From: Zhengitettix transpicula
Taxonomy: Eukaryota > Arthropoda > Insecta > Orthoptera > Tetrigidae
Assembly: GCA_037074705.1 (NCBI GenBank)
Contig: CM073591.1
Span: 77,668,532-77,732,531, forward strand
DNA length: 64,000 bases
Reading direction: 5' to 3'
Shown: piece after piece, positions 11,201-23,235 of the stretch
Layout: each line of letters starts with the position of its first letter
Position numbering within the stretch: position 1 is the stretch's first letter
The notes under the pieces: model-generated
The model's database searches: none
What the model was told of the DNA's origin: nothing
Seen by the model: only the letters and a program-made list of their open reading frames with translations
Translations under genes and position numbers: made by a program

Positions 11201-14062
11201 AGTTAGAATTTAAATTCTATAAATTTACAAATATTTACTCCAAATGAAGAAAATTCTTAAATTTGGAGTCGTACCAGTAATAATAAAATGCTTTACTATG
11301 TTTAGTTACACTGCTTTACGTAAACATTTAAGTACGCCGAATCACAATAATTGTTATCAATTTTGAATATAAATATTTTGTCGATAATTAAAACCATTGC
11401 TATGTAATTTGAAAGTCGTAGGAATTCGAGGCCTAAAACTGTCAATATTAAACAATATTTCTGGTAGAAAAGTCAAACAAGATAAAAATAGTTTTCAATA
11501 AAATAACATGTGACGGAGGCGTAGTAATGCCGTGTTACAATGACTCCTAAAAACAATGGACACGCAATGTGAATGCCCCAGCTCTACACAAAAATTCTTT
11601 CTACGCCTTTGTTCGAAAAAAGCATAACGCTGCGTTTCGAGAAAACGTATTAAAATCGTCTGAGACTAACTTGTAATTTAGATGAAGCACTGAAATACGG
11701 GAATCATATACGTAGCAGTGAAGTTTTAAGTGAAAGCGGATATTCAAGTGCAGTTAACAACAAATAACACTGAAAGTAAATTACATTACAGATACAAATT
11801 TTTCTTAAGCAAGCATAGTATTGATTAATTTAATTCAATTTAACCACATATATTTATATAAAACGTGTAGCAATTCTTTATTTTATTTTTATACATTTTA
11901 GAATAGTTCCTCGAAGTCTTGCGGTATACAAAAAAAATATTAAGTTCAAAAGTGCGAAAGTTTTAACTATTCATATTTTCAAATATAGTTTTCAGTGAAG
12001 TAGCACGTAAAAATTGAAGGATTGACAAAAGATCAGAATAAAATTGAGAACAAATTATATACTGTAAATACGCAAAAGTAGTATTTGTAAGAATTATTTA
12101 AATTTGAGGCTCTTAAACAATAAATAAAATAATATTCCGTGCCACGTGAAATATAAGTTTTTGTTAATGTAAATTTTAAAAATCCTTACGATGTTTTAAC
12201 CACTGTATTTTCAACAGTTTTATACTCCCACTACTTTGTAATTGTTGCCCATAAGTATATCGATACATTCGTCTATAAACATAATGCTTCTTCAATCTCA
12301 AGAATCTTTGGAACTATGATTCAGTCTCATCAATTGATTTAATAGTTATTTCTTCAACTAACAAAATATTATTACTCTTAATGGATATGACTCAGTATTA
12401 ATGAAATTGTAAACCAATATATATTCCTTTCTTTGTTTAATGAAATAATTGTCATAATGGACAATATTTTAATAAGGTATAATGGTCGTAAGTTTTGCCA
12501 TCCACAGAATTTTATAAGGCTTAACATTTTCCTGCAGTGTTATTCTTTCGTCTGTCATATTGTATATATTATTATGGTTTCACAGGACTATATCATAACA
12601 TTCCCATAACTTGAATGGATGGATATCTAAACTGTTCATTTGTTTCTCATATCTTATAGTTATAAGTATATTTTCTACTTTAGTTATAAAAAAAAGTCTG
12701 ATAATTTGAGTACCGTAAGTTCTCACCTACATTCTTTCCAAGATGTTCTGTTTACCTTAGCTGTCATGAGCCGTGGAATTTATTAGCCGAGTGTTAAAGG
12801 GGACCTGCAGTTTCCCCTCGGCTTCTCCTTAAGTGGACCTATTGTCGCCAAGTAGCAAGGGAAGCCCCCCTTGTTTGGCAACACCGCATCGTCCTGTAAC
12901 GACGAATACACGAAATACAACACCCTCGAGACGCTTCATGAGAACCACGACCAAGTTAATTATTGTATACAAACTTGAACTTAAACCCATCCTGGATAAT
13001 TACCTGATATGGTAAACTGGTGGAATTAACCGTTCACATTTGTTATCCAAAAAATGAAGTACTATTATTAACAGATTGTTGCTTAGATCTTGCGCTTAGT
13101 TTTTTTATTACCTTCTTCCATGTAATTTTTTAAATATCGGAGTAATGTATATTATTAAAATGTATTCAACTGTTTTAAATTTAATTTCGTTTTTCTAATG
13201 GTAACAGTCAATGTTTTAACTATAAAAATTAATTATAAAAAGAAAGATGATACCGCGATATGTATATGAGAATAAAAGATTTTGACAATGTACAATAAAA
13301 TAAATATATGCTAAAAACAAAACTTGGGAAAATATTTAAATTAATTTTTGTAAATGATTGGGTTACATAGACTGATGAAAATGCAGGTTTAACTTTAATG
13401 CAATTAATTATTTTTTAATACAACCATAACGTTGGAATATATTATAATATTAGTTTATACCGCATAATTCTAAATAAATGTTTTAAATAAACCGTTAAAT
13501 GTGGCTAATAATCGGGAAACTCCTGTCAACAGACTTTAAAAAAGTAAAACATAATTAATAAAAAGAAATTTATTCACTAAGTCATATTTTTATTAACAGA
13601 TGCTAAAACGGTTTTTGTTATTGTTTTATATATATAATAATATATAAATATATTTACCATGTATATAAACGTAAAAGAAACATCACTCAAAAATTTACTT
13701 ATTAATCATACATACTTTCTTATTATAAAAATGATTTACTAATATGTTGAATTATTTGCAATCATCAAAGATTATAGTTTGTTGAGACCTCATTTACTTA
13801 ACAGTAATGTATGAATGTTTTTAGGAGCTTTGAAAAGTTATTTTCGTATTCAAATGAAAAATAATTATTACAATTTAATTACAAACATAACTATGGTGAA
13901 AAAAATTGATGATTTTCACATACCCATAGCACTATAGTTTAAAATTTAATTTAATTTATCCAATTTTAATATGGTCATTTTCATTACTTTTGTACTATAA
14001 CATTTTCCCGTTATTATTCACAACATTTGATCTATTTTAAACTATAACTTATTAAGAAAATT
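8257..14062. other. Long AT-rich stretch, no supported gene
   Basis: Short ORFs (8488-8712, 8665-8847, 9610-9816, 9869-10129, 10052-10288, 12833-13015) overlap one another or are rich in I/F/K/N/Y and show no motif. A small GC-containing segment at 12785-12930 includes the imperfect palindrome CCGAG...GGGGA / TCCCCTCGG (12788-12822). Nothing else could be assigned. Confidence 0.5.
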
Positions 14063-14722
14063 CCATAAATTTTAATAATTTTAACCTGTCTAATAAAAGT
14101 ATAAATTTCTATGCATCTTCGTATACCCCAAGAACAGGATAACAGAAAAATGTAATACTTTCCGAGAAATGCTGAAAGAGGCGCGAATAAAAAAGGGTCA
14201 CCGACCTGCAGAAGCCAAATTACAGGCAATACACTATCTGAAAAATAAATGAATAACAGTAGATGTCCCATGGGATTGAATGCCATAAATTTTAATAATT
14301 TTAACCTGTCTAATAAAAGTATAAATTTCTATGCATCTTCGTATACCCGAAGAACAGGATAACAGAAAAATGTAATACTTTCCGAGAAATGCTGAAAGAG
14401 GCGCGAATAAAAAAGGGTCACCGACCTGCAGAAGCCAAATTACAGGCAATACACTATCTGAAAAATAAATGAATAACAGTAGATGTCCCATGGGATTGAA
14501 TGCCATAAATTTTAATAATTTTAACCTGTCTAATAAAAGTATAAATTTCTATGCATCTTCGTATACCCGAAGAACAGGATAACAGAAAAATGTAATACTT
14601 TCCGAGAAATGCCGAAAGAGGCGCGAATAAAAAAGGGTCACCGACCTGCAGAAGCCAAATTACAGGCAATACACTATCTGAAAAATAAATGAATAACAGT
14701 AGATGTCCCATGGGATTGAATG
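14063..14722. repeat. Three-copy tandem array of a 220-bp unit
   Basis: Units at 14063-14282, 14283-14502 and 14503-14722 are identical apart from two single-base differences noticed by eye: CCCCAAG versus CCCGAAG, and TGCTGAAAG versus TGCCGAAAG. Each begins CCATAAATTTTAATAATT and ends GGGATTGAATG. The minus strand of each unit opens a hydrophobic ORF beginning AFNPMGHLLLFIYF, producing three overlapping ORFs (14032-14756). Since 220 is not a multiple of three, the frame breaks at each unit junction, so these are repeat shadows and not a protein. Near-identity suggests recent amplification or an assembly artefact. Confidence 0.95.
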
Positions 14723-17700
14723 CCTGCTGGCTATCCGTTAACTTAGGGGTGGTCACTGTAAAAGTTTAATGGTTAACGAGGTTGAAGGCGTGTTTTTCCC
14801 TCAGGAGAAACCAGAGTACTGGAGTGGGAGGTAGAAGTTGTAAAAGGAGAGCCGTTGTCTGATACAGCATGTTACAGAAAATCGAATGTCTCTCTCTCTT
14901 TATATATATATATGTGTGTGTGTGTGTAATGTAAGAAATATGAGTACAATTTATTATTTTAATTTGATGAAATTCGTGGATTTAATGTTTGGTTAATATT
15001 AATTTGTTTGTTTTTAATATTATATATATATATATATGAGTAATATTATAGAGAAAGAGGAAAGTGGAATGAAAGAGGAAACAGTGAAAAAAAAACGACG
15101 TTTAAAATAGTATCTCCGTTTCTCTTAGAGTGTAAAGAGCGTGCATCTGCTACATTCGAAGATCCAACTTGGTTCAGTCCAGCACAGGGAAACTACAACT
15201 GAGTTATAGTCTGGGAAGACATTATGGGAGTTTTATAATGGGTCTTTCGGATAACCGTTTTTAACTTGTTTATACGGAATCACTAGCGTTAGGGATGAGT
15301 GTCAAACGTCGGCATTATGAAAGTTGGCTGTGGCATTGCGTTGTTAAATTTAAGAAAAATTGCTTATATAAATTATCGTCTTACAATTTTTTTCAATACA
15401 ACCAGGAAAATTTTTTGTCAGTCTATTTAGTAGTTTCCACCTCTTGCGCGTGGTTTCTATGTTCAATCAGCATGACGGAAACTTTTATTTCTGTTTCTCC
15501 TACTATGTAGTTTAACATTTAGCACGGTGTTGAGTACATAATTACAGTTTTCTCTGACAAGTTAGGAGTTGTCTACTCCATATTTGCATACAGCACTATT
15601 TAACATTGCATGTGTCCTAGTTTCAGCAGACAGAGGAAATAAAAATTAAGCAACACTAAGTTAACCAGAACACGCAAGCAAAACTACACAGGAAATGCGT
15701 AATGCGTTCTATTCTCCTTTCCTACCAAGAAGGCAGCGTTTATATTCAAACTAGTGTTCATGTTGCTAAATTTGTAACATTAATTTGAATTTCCATATCT
15801 TACATTATCTATTAAATATTTTTCACATACTTCTCATTAGAGATGAGCTTATATTACATCTCTAAGATAAGTATCAATAATATATTTAGTTTTTACGGAA
15901 AAATATATTATCATATAATATATATTTTGATATATATCAAATTCCTATACAGTATTATCATTTTTAATTATTAATATTACGGTTATAATTCTGTGTGAGC
16001 CCTGAAGATGATCATGTTTGAACTAAATATATAAACAAAACTATTAATATATCGTTTTTAAACAATTAATAGTAAAGTAAACATTAAGGAAAATCACTAC
16101 CAAAAATTGTAATATCGCGCTGTGCGGCAATGAGTCAGGACTTCAAATTTAGCACATTTCCCACAGAATAGGAACCATTTAACCTGGAATATTTTCTTTC
16201 CATAAAAATTTCACGGCTAGTTTGTTGTTGTAGACGTAACTTAATTATTCCGAGAGGAAAAGGCCAGGAGGAGACAATTCAGAAATGTTGGAAAGACATT
16301 TTTCTCTACACGAAATGAGTTATAGAATTTACCGTTACAGCAATCAGTAACTTGACAATTTAGGAACTGTTAACAACTTCATAAGACGACTGCATGTTTT
16401 AAGGCTCGTAGGCAGATTCGAGCCCAACCCCAGAATTATTTTTTTCCCTTGAGAAATGTACATTGTCAGACGGAAATAATACTGACACCATATGCTTACA
16501 TAAAAAAATTGTAATGACTTGCATTGCAGCTAAAACTAACAGAATTTGTTTTATTAATAATCTCTATAAAACCTAAGACGTAAATAATTTGTCAATTAAA
16601 TGAAATATCGTAAAACACTAGTGTTAAATTTAAATGTTCGATTAATTTAATTTTTGACACAAATAATAGTGCCCCAATAGGAAGTGTTAGTTTATAAAAC
16701 AAAGCTGCTCGTCATACATGACCTTTTTCCCCTCTGGCGAGAAACCATGGTATGACGTTTGTATATTTTCCTCATTATGAGTGTTATGACTCTAGACATC
16801 AAATTCAGCATCAATTGCAAATTCTATTAAGTTTGACAGAAAGGTTATTGTAATTAGCCGTGACATAAAAACATGAATATTATTTTCCACGCCTTTAAGA
16901 AACTCAAATTGTAGGTTAATTGGAAGTAGGAGTAATAAAGTTATGAAAGATGACCAGAGAAGTGGCATTGTATTATAAACTTGAAGTTTTATAAAAATTA
17001 CCAAAATAATGAAATGTTAACGGAAGAAGTCGGCAGTATATTTTTTTCCTGAAGGGGAAAAATTTTAAATTTAATTTTTACAAGTTATTAAACATATTTC
17101 AATTTATTTATGCAAATAAAAAATTATTATAAATCAAATACAACATCAGAAATAGGCTATTTAATATATTAATAAATAAGGAAGTCAGAAAATTTAACAG
17201 ATTTGGATAGAAGAATCATTTTCTTCACTGTCTTAACATTATAACTGAGGTTTATTGAAAGAAATTACTTTCCTGTTAATGAAATAATAGAGCAAACTGG
17301 CATATAATATATATTACGTTACTTGAAAATTAAGTTTTGTCCATCCACTTGTACTTGTGCTATTTCTTTACGTTTCATCATCCATTCCCGTCTATCGACA
17401 TGTGGTTACGCTGGCGTTCATATGGCTGTCCATCGGTCGACCGCCAAACCATCAGCTATTTACTACTCTATCTGTTAGATTCAATTGATACCCTTGATTC
17501 GCATGAGTATTTTGCAAGAAAATCGAAATCGAAACTTTTCCAGCTTTTGCGACTACTTTTGACAAGACTATGGATTTTACTGTCTTCGACTGTACAGTTT
17601 CACCATTATATAATATAATATATAATCGACGACTCCGCTTACTTTGCTTCTGGTTGGCGATAATCTGTGAGCACCATTTTGAGGATCCACTAGTCTTTTA

Positions 17701-18462
17701 ACCGTGCACTGCGGGCTAGCCTAGTTCAATGTATGCCACACTCTCTCTGAAATTTCTCAAGAAAGCACTGAACTTTGTTCCCAACTAGCCAGGTGTTGTA
17801 GTTTTAGTCGGAAATCATAATATCTGGCACCAGACACTAATAGATTGTGAGTAAACAAATGGTTAGGTATTTATGACCCTACAAGCTTTATATATTCTCA
17901 CATCTGTTTACGGTCTGGAGACTGACTCCGTCTCTTGCTACATTGTCGCAGTCACATATGACGATGTTCAAAATATTCATACAAACTGTGATATAGAGTT
18001 CACAGAGATCAGTTGTTATTAGCAATATGTTTTAAATTACAATTCAATTGAATAAAAAAATTTTCATATCCATTGAAGTATATATTCAAACATGACATAA
18101 TTTTTTGGGGAGATTGTTCATCAATTGAAATTATATTTACTAAAACGGGTAATTAGACTAGTATGTCATTTCAACTCACGAACATCTTGTCTGGAACTTT
18201 TAAAAAAGCTGGGGTAAATTACCGTCACAAGTCATTACAGTCTCTCATATATGCTCTTTGTGATTAACAATAAAAAATTATTTATAACTAATTCAGATGT
18301 TCGTAGTATTAATCCATAAATAAAAATATTATCCATAGAATGTCAGAAACTCTTAATTACACAGAAGGGAGTACAGAATAGGGAAACAACACTGTTCAAT
18401 AAGCTTACTTTTATATTATTAACACATTAAACAGTTGAGAAATAAACCAAAAAAATTTAAAA
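14723..18462. other. AT-rich DNA with microsatellites, no supported gene
   Basis: A compound microsatellite (TC)n(TA)n(TG)n lies at about 14889-14927 and a (TA)n run near 15021-15037. ORFs at 15295-15510, 16792-17004 and 17337-17618 have no motif. At 16008-16023 the string CCCTGAAGATGATCAT resembles the CTGAAGATG box found at PLE ends. Confidence 0.5.
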
Positions 18463-18705
18463 TGAATAAGAAAGATAGCCAATACAGACAAAATATTTAA
18501 ATACCACACAATGTTTCTGGGTACCTTGTCCCTAAAAAGCTTTTGAGTGTTGTCAACTGACCGGTGCAGTTGTGTTTCTCTAGGCTCTTATTAGCACTTG
18601 GCAGGATCCCAGAAACGTTGTGTGGTATTTTTATTACCCTCTTTTTCTGTGTTGGCTATCTTTATTATTCATTATTTTCAATCAGACGTAAATTTATTCA
18701 TTTTA
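18463..18705. mobile_element. PLE-terminal foldback (family B, copy 2)
   Basis: The left arm (GATAGCCAATACAGACAAAA, then AAATACCACACAATGTTTCT) is answered on the right by CAGAAACGTTGTGTGGTATT and GTGTTGGCTATCTTTATT. The centre contains GTCAACTGACCGGTGCAGTT and CTAGGCTCTT, almost the same centre as the copy at 28.1 kb. The right flank continues TTTTCAATCAGACGTAAAT, a tail shared with 22.2-22.5 and 44.1 kb. Foldback structure and recurrence are seen directly; PLE origin is inferred from association with coding relics. Confidence 0.75.
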
Positions 18706-18837
18706 AATTTAAAAAGAACTAGCCACATTTTTACGTATCCATTCCTTCAATACTGAAAGGAATTTGTACGTCTTTAAGAATGTAATTTTCAAGAATATAA
18801 AGATAGAAAGCTTTCACAAGCCTCAAGTCAAAATGAT

Positions 18838-18935
18838 AAAATTTAATTAAGGTATAAGGATGGACCAGGAATCGAGCCCGGGACCTCCCGATTACGCGAG
18901 ATTTTTCCATCCTGATACTTGATACTTGTTTGTTA
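18838..18935 (-). mobile_element. tRNA-derived SINE fragment (family F)
   Basis: On the minus strand the sequence gives AGGTCCCGGGCTCGATTCCT, an excellent Pol III B box (GGGCTCGATTCC, reverse complement of 18868-18879) in a T-arm-like context. The neighbouring ATTTTTCCATCCTGAT recurs at 27.37 kb and inverted at 20.6 kb. No complete cloverleaf can be folded, so it is not a working tRNA. Confidence 0.55.
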
Positions 18936-20400
18936 CATTACAATAACCAAATGTAAATAGTCTGCATGTGCTATGCGACGTAAAATCATCCTATTAATGA
19001 TGTAAAACGTTTTTACACGTTGAATATTCTGGCTTCATTGAAGGATCGCCGGAATATGATTACGTTATGTTATGGCATTCAATCAGCTGTTCGACTAAAA
19101 AAATAATGGAAGAAATAGATGACAAAAGGGAGTAACAATCATAAATAGCAACGTTTGTTAGAATACTAAAGAATTCAATTGAGAATAAATGAAATTTGGT
19201 TTTTGGTTCAGAATTCATGAACGAAAAGATAGTTTGGAGACAGGAATATTATGTAAGGACGCAAAACTGAAGATATCAGAAATTGATTAACAGGCAAGTT
19301 CGAATCGTAAATGTAATAAATAAAAATCTAAAAGTACAGTCCGCGAATAATGAGACACTAATACCTGTAACATGGGGTGTTATCGAATGTAAAAATAATT
19401 ATATGCAGTGGACTACTGCCACAGATGATGCAGTATTTTAGTTGTTACAAATTTTCTGGCTTGTAGATGTTAGCATACGAGACGCCAGGATATCATTAGG
19501 TATTCATCAAACCGTCCATTTTCGTGATGACTGCTGCACACGAATATTATTAATTACATATTTGCGTCTCATGTGAAGAATTTGTCTGTATAGGAACGAC
19601 GATAAATGGGATATCAGCCGCGTGCGCGCCACGTGCACTTGGCATCGGTGTAGAGGTGCAGCTCATTAGCCGCTTGCAATTAGGGACTCAGCTGGATCTC
19701 CTCAGGCACAGGAATCTCAGTACCATCAGGCGTATCAAGGCAATGCAGTCTCAACGATTGTTCTCAAATCGAACAATAACATCGAGAATTCAATTACTAT
19801 TATAGCTCTTTGTTTCTTCTAATTTGTAATAAAAATTATATTTTTCTGCTTGAAAATAAGTTAACAATCAAGAATTAATTATTAATATCAACACCAAAGT
19901 TAAGTATATAAATAAAATTAGTAATAAAAAAACATATTTAATGATTAATTATTCATCCTTCCTCTCTGGGTTTTGATGTGATACTATCGTTATACACAGA
20001 CCGTTAATGGCTATTTATATTTTTGCGACACTCTTCACTCTCGGTAAAACCATTCAGCGCTTCTCGCGTGCGAGAGCACAGTGTCTCAAAGGTTGTTTTT
20101 CTTCTAGCACGAAGCAGGCCAGCGTGCGTCTTAACTCAATGACGAAAGCTCTGGACAGTTTCCTTCCTGGCCGCAGAAAAATGCTGGGCTCCTTCTCACA
20201 TATTACGTGAAGAAAAAGTCCCGGAACGGTCAAATATCTCGAGTAAAAAACAATGCACCAAAAAAAATTAAAAAAACGTATTTCTAATATTTATCAGAAA
20301 GATATTCGCTGCAATCAAACTCGACCCCTGGGGGTTGGACCGAGCATAAAATTTTAAATATTTTATGGGAATCTTTATTTTTCATTGAAGATTCATATTC
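18936..20400. other. AT-rich DNA with one GC-rich patch
   Basis: At about 19610-19760 a GC-rich patch begins CCGCGTGCGCGCCACGTGCA, including a CACGTG E-box. It could be regulatory or an exon remnant, but no frame stands out. A second moderately GC-rich patch at 20040-20200 holds a 67-codon ORF without a known domain. Confidence 0.4.
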
Positions 20401-20401
20401 T

Positions 20402-20640
20402 GTAAAAAAAATAATTTCGTGGACTAAAGGATCAAGAAGGATCAACCACACCGCGAATAGAATCTTTTAGTACGCGCTTATCTTACCGTATGATCGATCC
20501 TGGTCAACTGATCAAAGATGCAACTGAATTAATTCAAGAACAGAAAGAACAGCTTCAGTCATAACCTGAATTAAAGGATCAGGATGGAAAAATCTCGACC
20601 GGGTTTGATTTATGAACCTTCAATTCAAATTCATGGGCCA
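20402..20640. mobile_element. SINE-related repeat (family F, decayed)
   Basis: TTAAAGGATCAGGATGGAAA (20572-20591) followed by AATCTCGACCGGGTTTGATT (20590-20609) matches in order the inverted end of the SINE copy at 27.34-27.40 kb (GGGTTCGATTCC with GATTTTTCCATTCTGATCG). The segment starting CTAAAGGATCAAGAAGGATC near 20424 looks like a second partial unit. Confidence 0.4.
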
Positions 20641-22225
20641 CATGGCTGATCTTCGAGTGACGCTGCTCTTTCTGCTCTTGAAATCATTTAGTTTGGTTTG
20701 AAACTTTTTCTCTTCGCGGTAGATAGCGCTGAAACGGACAAAAATCAACTTGGGTAAAAAACAATTGAATAATGGAAACATCTCGAGAATTCCCTATTTG
20801 TTACCAGTTTTGTGTTTTTTGATTGCAGCTTCATTTACAGTGAATCGAAAAAAATGTTTAAGATATAACTAAGATAGTTTTTATGAAAAATCTGAACTGC
20901 GAGGAAAATGGGGGTACCCATTTAAGATTAAAAAATTGCCCACCTCTCCAACCATTCTGTGTGTTGAGTTTGATAACATTGTATAGGTTTTTTGAAAAAT
21001 ATCAAACACGCGTTGTTTGTTTTTCCAATCCGATGTGTACTTATCGAGATATTTGAACGTTCTGAAATTTTTCCCACAACCTGTATATTTTAGCAAAACT
21101 AACATTTATATTGACACAACAATTCAGCTACGTCTCATTGGCAATCCAGAGTGGATTGCCAATTGTCAGTCCACATTTCAGACTTCATTGGCGTTTGCTG
21201 CGTAAACAACTACCGAATCAATTTTTCCTCGATCCATGTATTACAAATTCCCATGAATTTGTTACCGGTACCGCTATAAGGCCATTAGGTCAAAGTTGAT
21301 GCATTGATCGCACCTGTTTACAAGTTCAACGTACCATCTGCAGAACGTTTTTGGGGGAGTTTAATATAGATTTTGAAAATTGTTACAGCGGCAAATTTTT
21401 TGGCCATAAATTTTAAAAATATTTCCTTATTTTTTATCTGTTCAACGAAATGTTTTCACTATGTCATTTATTGTGGATATTCTTCAGGATTCACGATGGA
21501 AAAATAAACACGTTTAAATATGTTTTTCTGTCCATTAATTACATAATTAAGTAATTTCTTTTCAATCAATTGTTCCGTTTTCGTCCATTTAAATTATGAA
21601 CGGCATATTTATTACTGTTCACTTTGCAACGGGTGTGTATTTATTCGCGTAATTTATTAATAATTATTGCAGCAGTTTGGAGAAAGGTGACAGCATGCCG
21701 CCTGATTGGACTCAGAGCCGTGCCTAATACCATAGCGAATCGGATTATCTGGACGCAAAACAAAAACCCAGAGAAGCTGACGACTGCTTGAACGTGCCAA
21801 ACTCGTGATCCAAGCTTATTCATATGTGTAAAAAATCCAAACGAAAGTCGTCTGCCCCGTCTAGAGGGAGAAGTCACACTGAGTGTGAGAAGAAAGTTTT
21901 CCAAAAATGAATTCGTTTGAAATGAAATATGCGACTGAAAAATGAATACAGGTTGTGTCGAAGTTAACAATGGAGGGTTTCGTAGAACAGAGGGACCTAG
22001 GAGTCTTGTAGTCGGATGTGTGAGCTTGAAATTAGTCTGAATTTGAAGTATGAAATTGGAGTCTGGAATGGGACATCAGCTCCTGTGAGATCTGGTTTAA
22101 TCCGCTTCGACACTGCAGGACTGAGATACAACACAAGGACGACAAACTGGCGCTGGCCTTATTGAATTGCCAGAGATATCATCCAAAATCTCGAAAACAG
22201 AGATTATTTATCATTTAACTGAATC
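20641..22225. other. AT-rich DNA, no supported gene
   Basis: ORFs at 20881-21105 (minus), 21017-21205, 21111-21299 (plus) and 21641-21970 (minus) overlap or lack motifs. A moderately GC-rich block at 21690-22190 has no recognisable frame. Confidence 0.45.
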
Positions 22226-22490
22226 AAAATAATCTCTGCTATTTTTCTTAATATCAATTTTCAATCAGACGTAAATATTTCATTTTTAAAGTTACAATTA
22301 ACCATTTTTCCTTGAATATTTAATTAACAATAAAATTTAATTTACAACAAATATATATGTATTTATTTTCAAATTAAATAAAAATAATCTCTGCTATTTT
22401 TATTATTATTAATTTTCAATCAGACGTAAATTTTTCATTTTAAAGTTACAATTATTCAGTTTTCCTTGAAATATTTAATTTATATTCTAT
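22226..22490. repeat. Direct duplication carrying the family B tail
   Basis: AAAATAATCTCTGCTATTTT begins at about 22227 and again at about 22381. Each is followed by TTTTCAATCAGACGTAAAT and AAAGTTACAATTA. The same tail flanks PLE-terminal foldbacks at 18.7 and 44.1 kb, so this is a tandemly repeated outer end of that family. Confidence 0.7.
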
Positions 22491-23235
22491 ATAATATAAA
22501 AAAATGTATTTTTGTATGTATGTATTTGTATATTTACATTAATTTCTATACAAATTTAATCTCGTGGACAGATTGCAACAAAAATTGGTTCACATATTCT
22601 ACAACACACGAGAAACGGTACTGTGGGGGTGAGAATCTCCTAGCATAATGGTTGAAAGAATTATAATTAAAAAATGTGATTATTTTCTGTTAAATTATTG
22701 CGCGGCAAGAAAACCTGACGTCACACGACAGAGACGTTACTATGCGACGAACAAAGGAAATAGTTCCTTTTCCCGTAATTAAATAAGGAAGAAATATTTC
22801 CATTTAATAAAAAGTATAATTTTATCCCGAAATATTCCATCGAATGATGATAAAATACAATACGAAATACTTTACGATCGTTGCGGAAAATCTAAGTATA
22901 TTTTCAGGACATATTAGTGACTCCTATATGGCGACTAGTTGTTTGCATTATGAATCTAGCTAAGGATTACATAAATTTAATCTTTCGTAATGGTTATATT
23001 CTGCAATACTCAAGGAGTATATTTAATAATTCTATTCGTAATGAAATACGAAGGTATGTTTGTTGGCATTGATGCAATAAAATTGCATGTATTTTATAGC
23101 TTTTAAATGTATGTACGAACTATAAACAGTTAGATTTAGGTTAAATCACTTATTGACTAAAGATTAATGCAGAATTAAATACTTTTTCGGGTTTATATAA
23201 ATAAGTACACGGGCAACCCCGAACACCCAGCTAGT
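22491..23235 (+). mobile_element. Helitron-like non-autonomous repeat (family A, copy 2)
   Basis: Homologous to the inverted copy at 2213-3105: CTCGTGGACAGATTGCAAC, GGTACTGTGGGGG, AATTATAATTAAAAAATG, TGACGTCA and GAGACGTTACTATGCGAC occur in the same order. It ends GGGCAACCCCGAACACCCAG-CTAG followed by T at 23235, with a CGGG/CCCG hairpin just upstream. No transposition protein is encoded. The 5' boundary is uncertain, since it grades into the family B tail. Confidence 0.65.

Noticed and set aside
14032..14756. Three overlapping hydrophobic minus-strand ORFs resembling membrane proteins
   Set aside because: They are one 220-bp unit read three times; the unit length is not divisible by three and the frame breaks at every junction.
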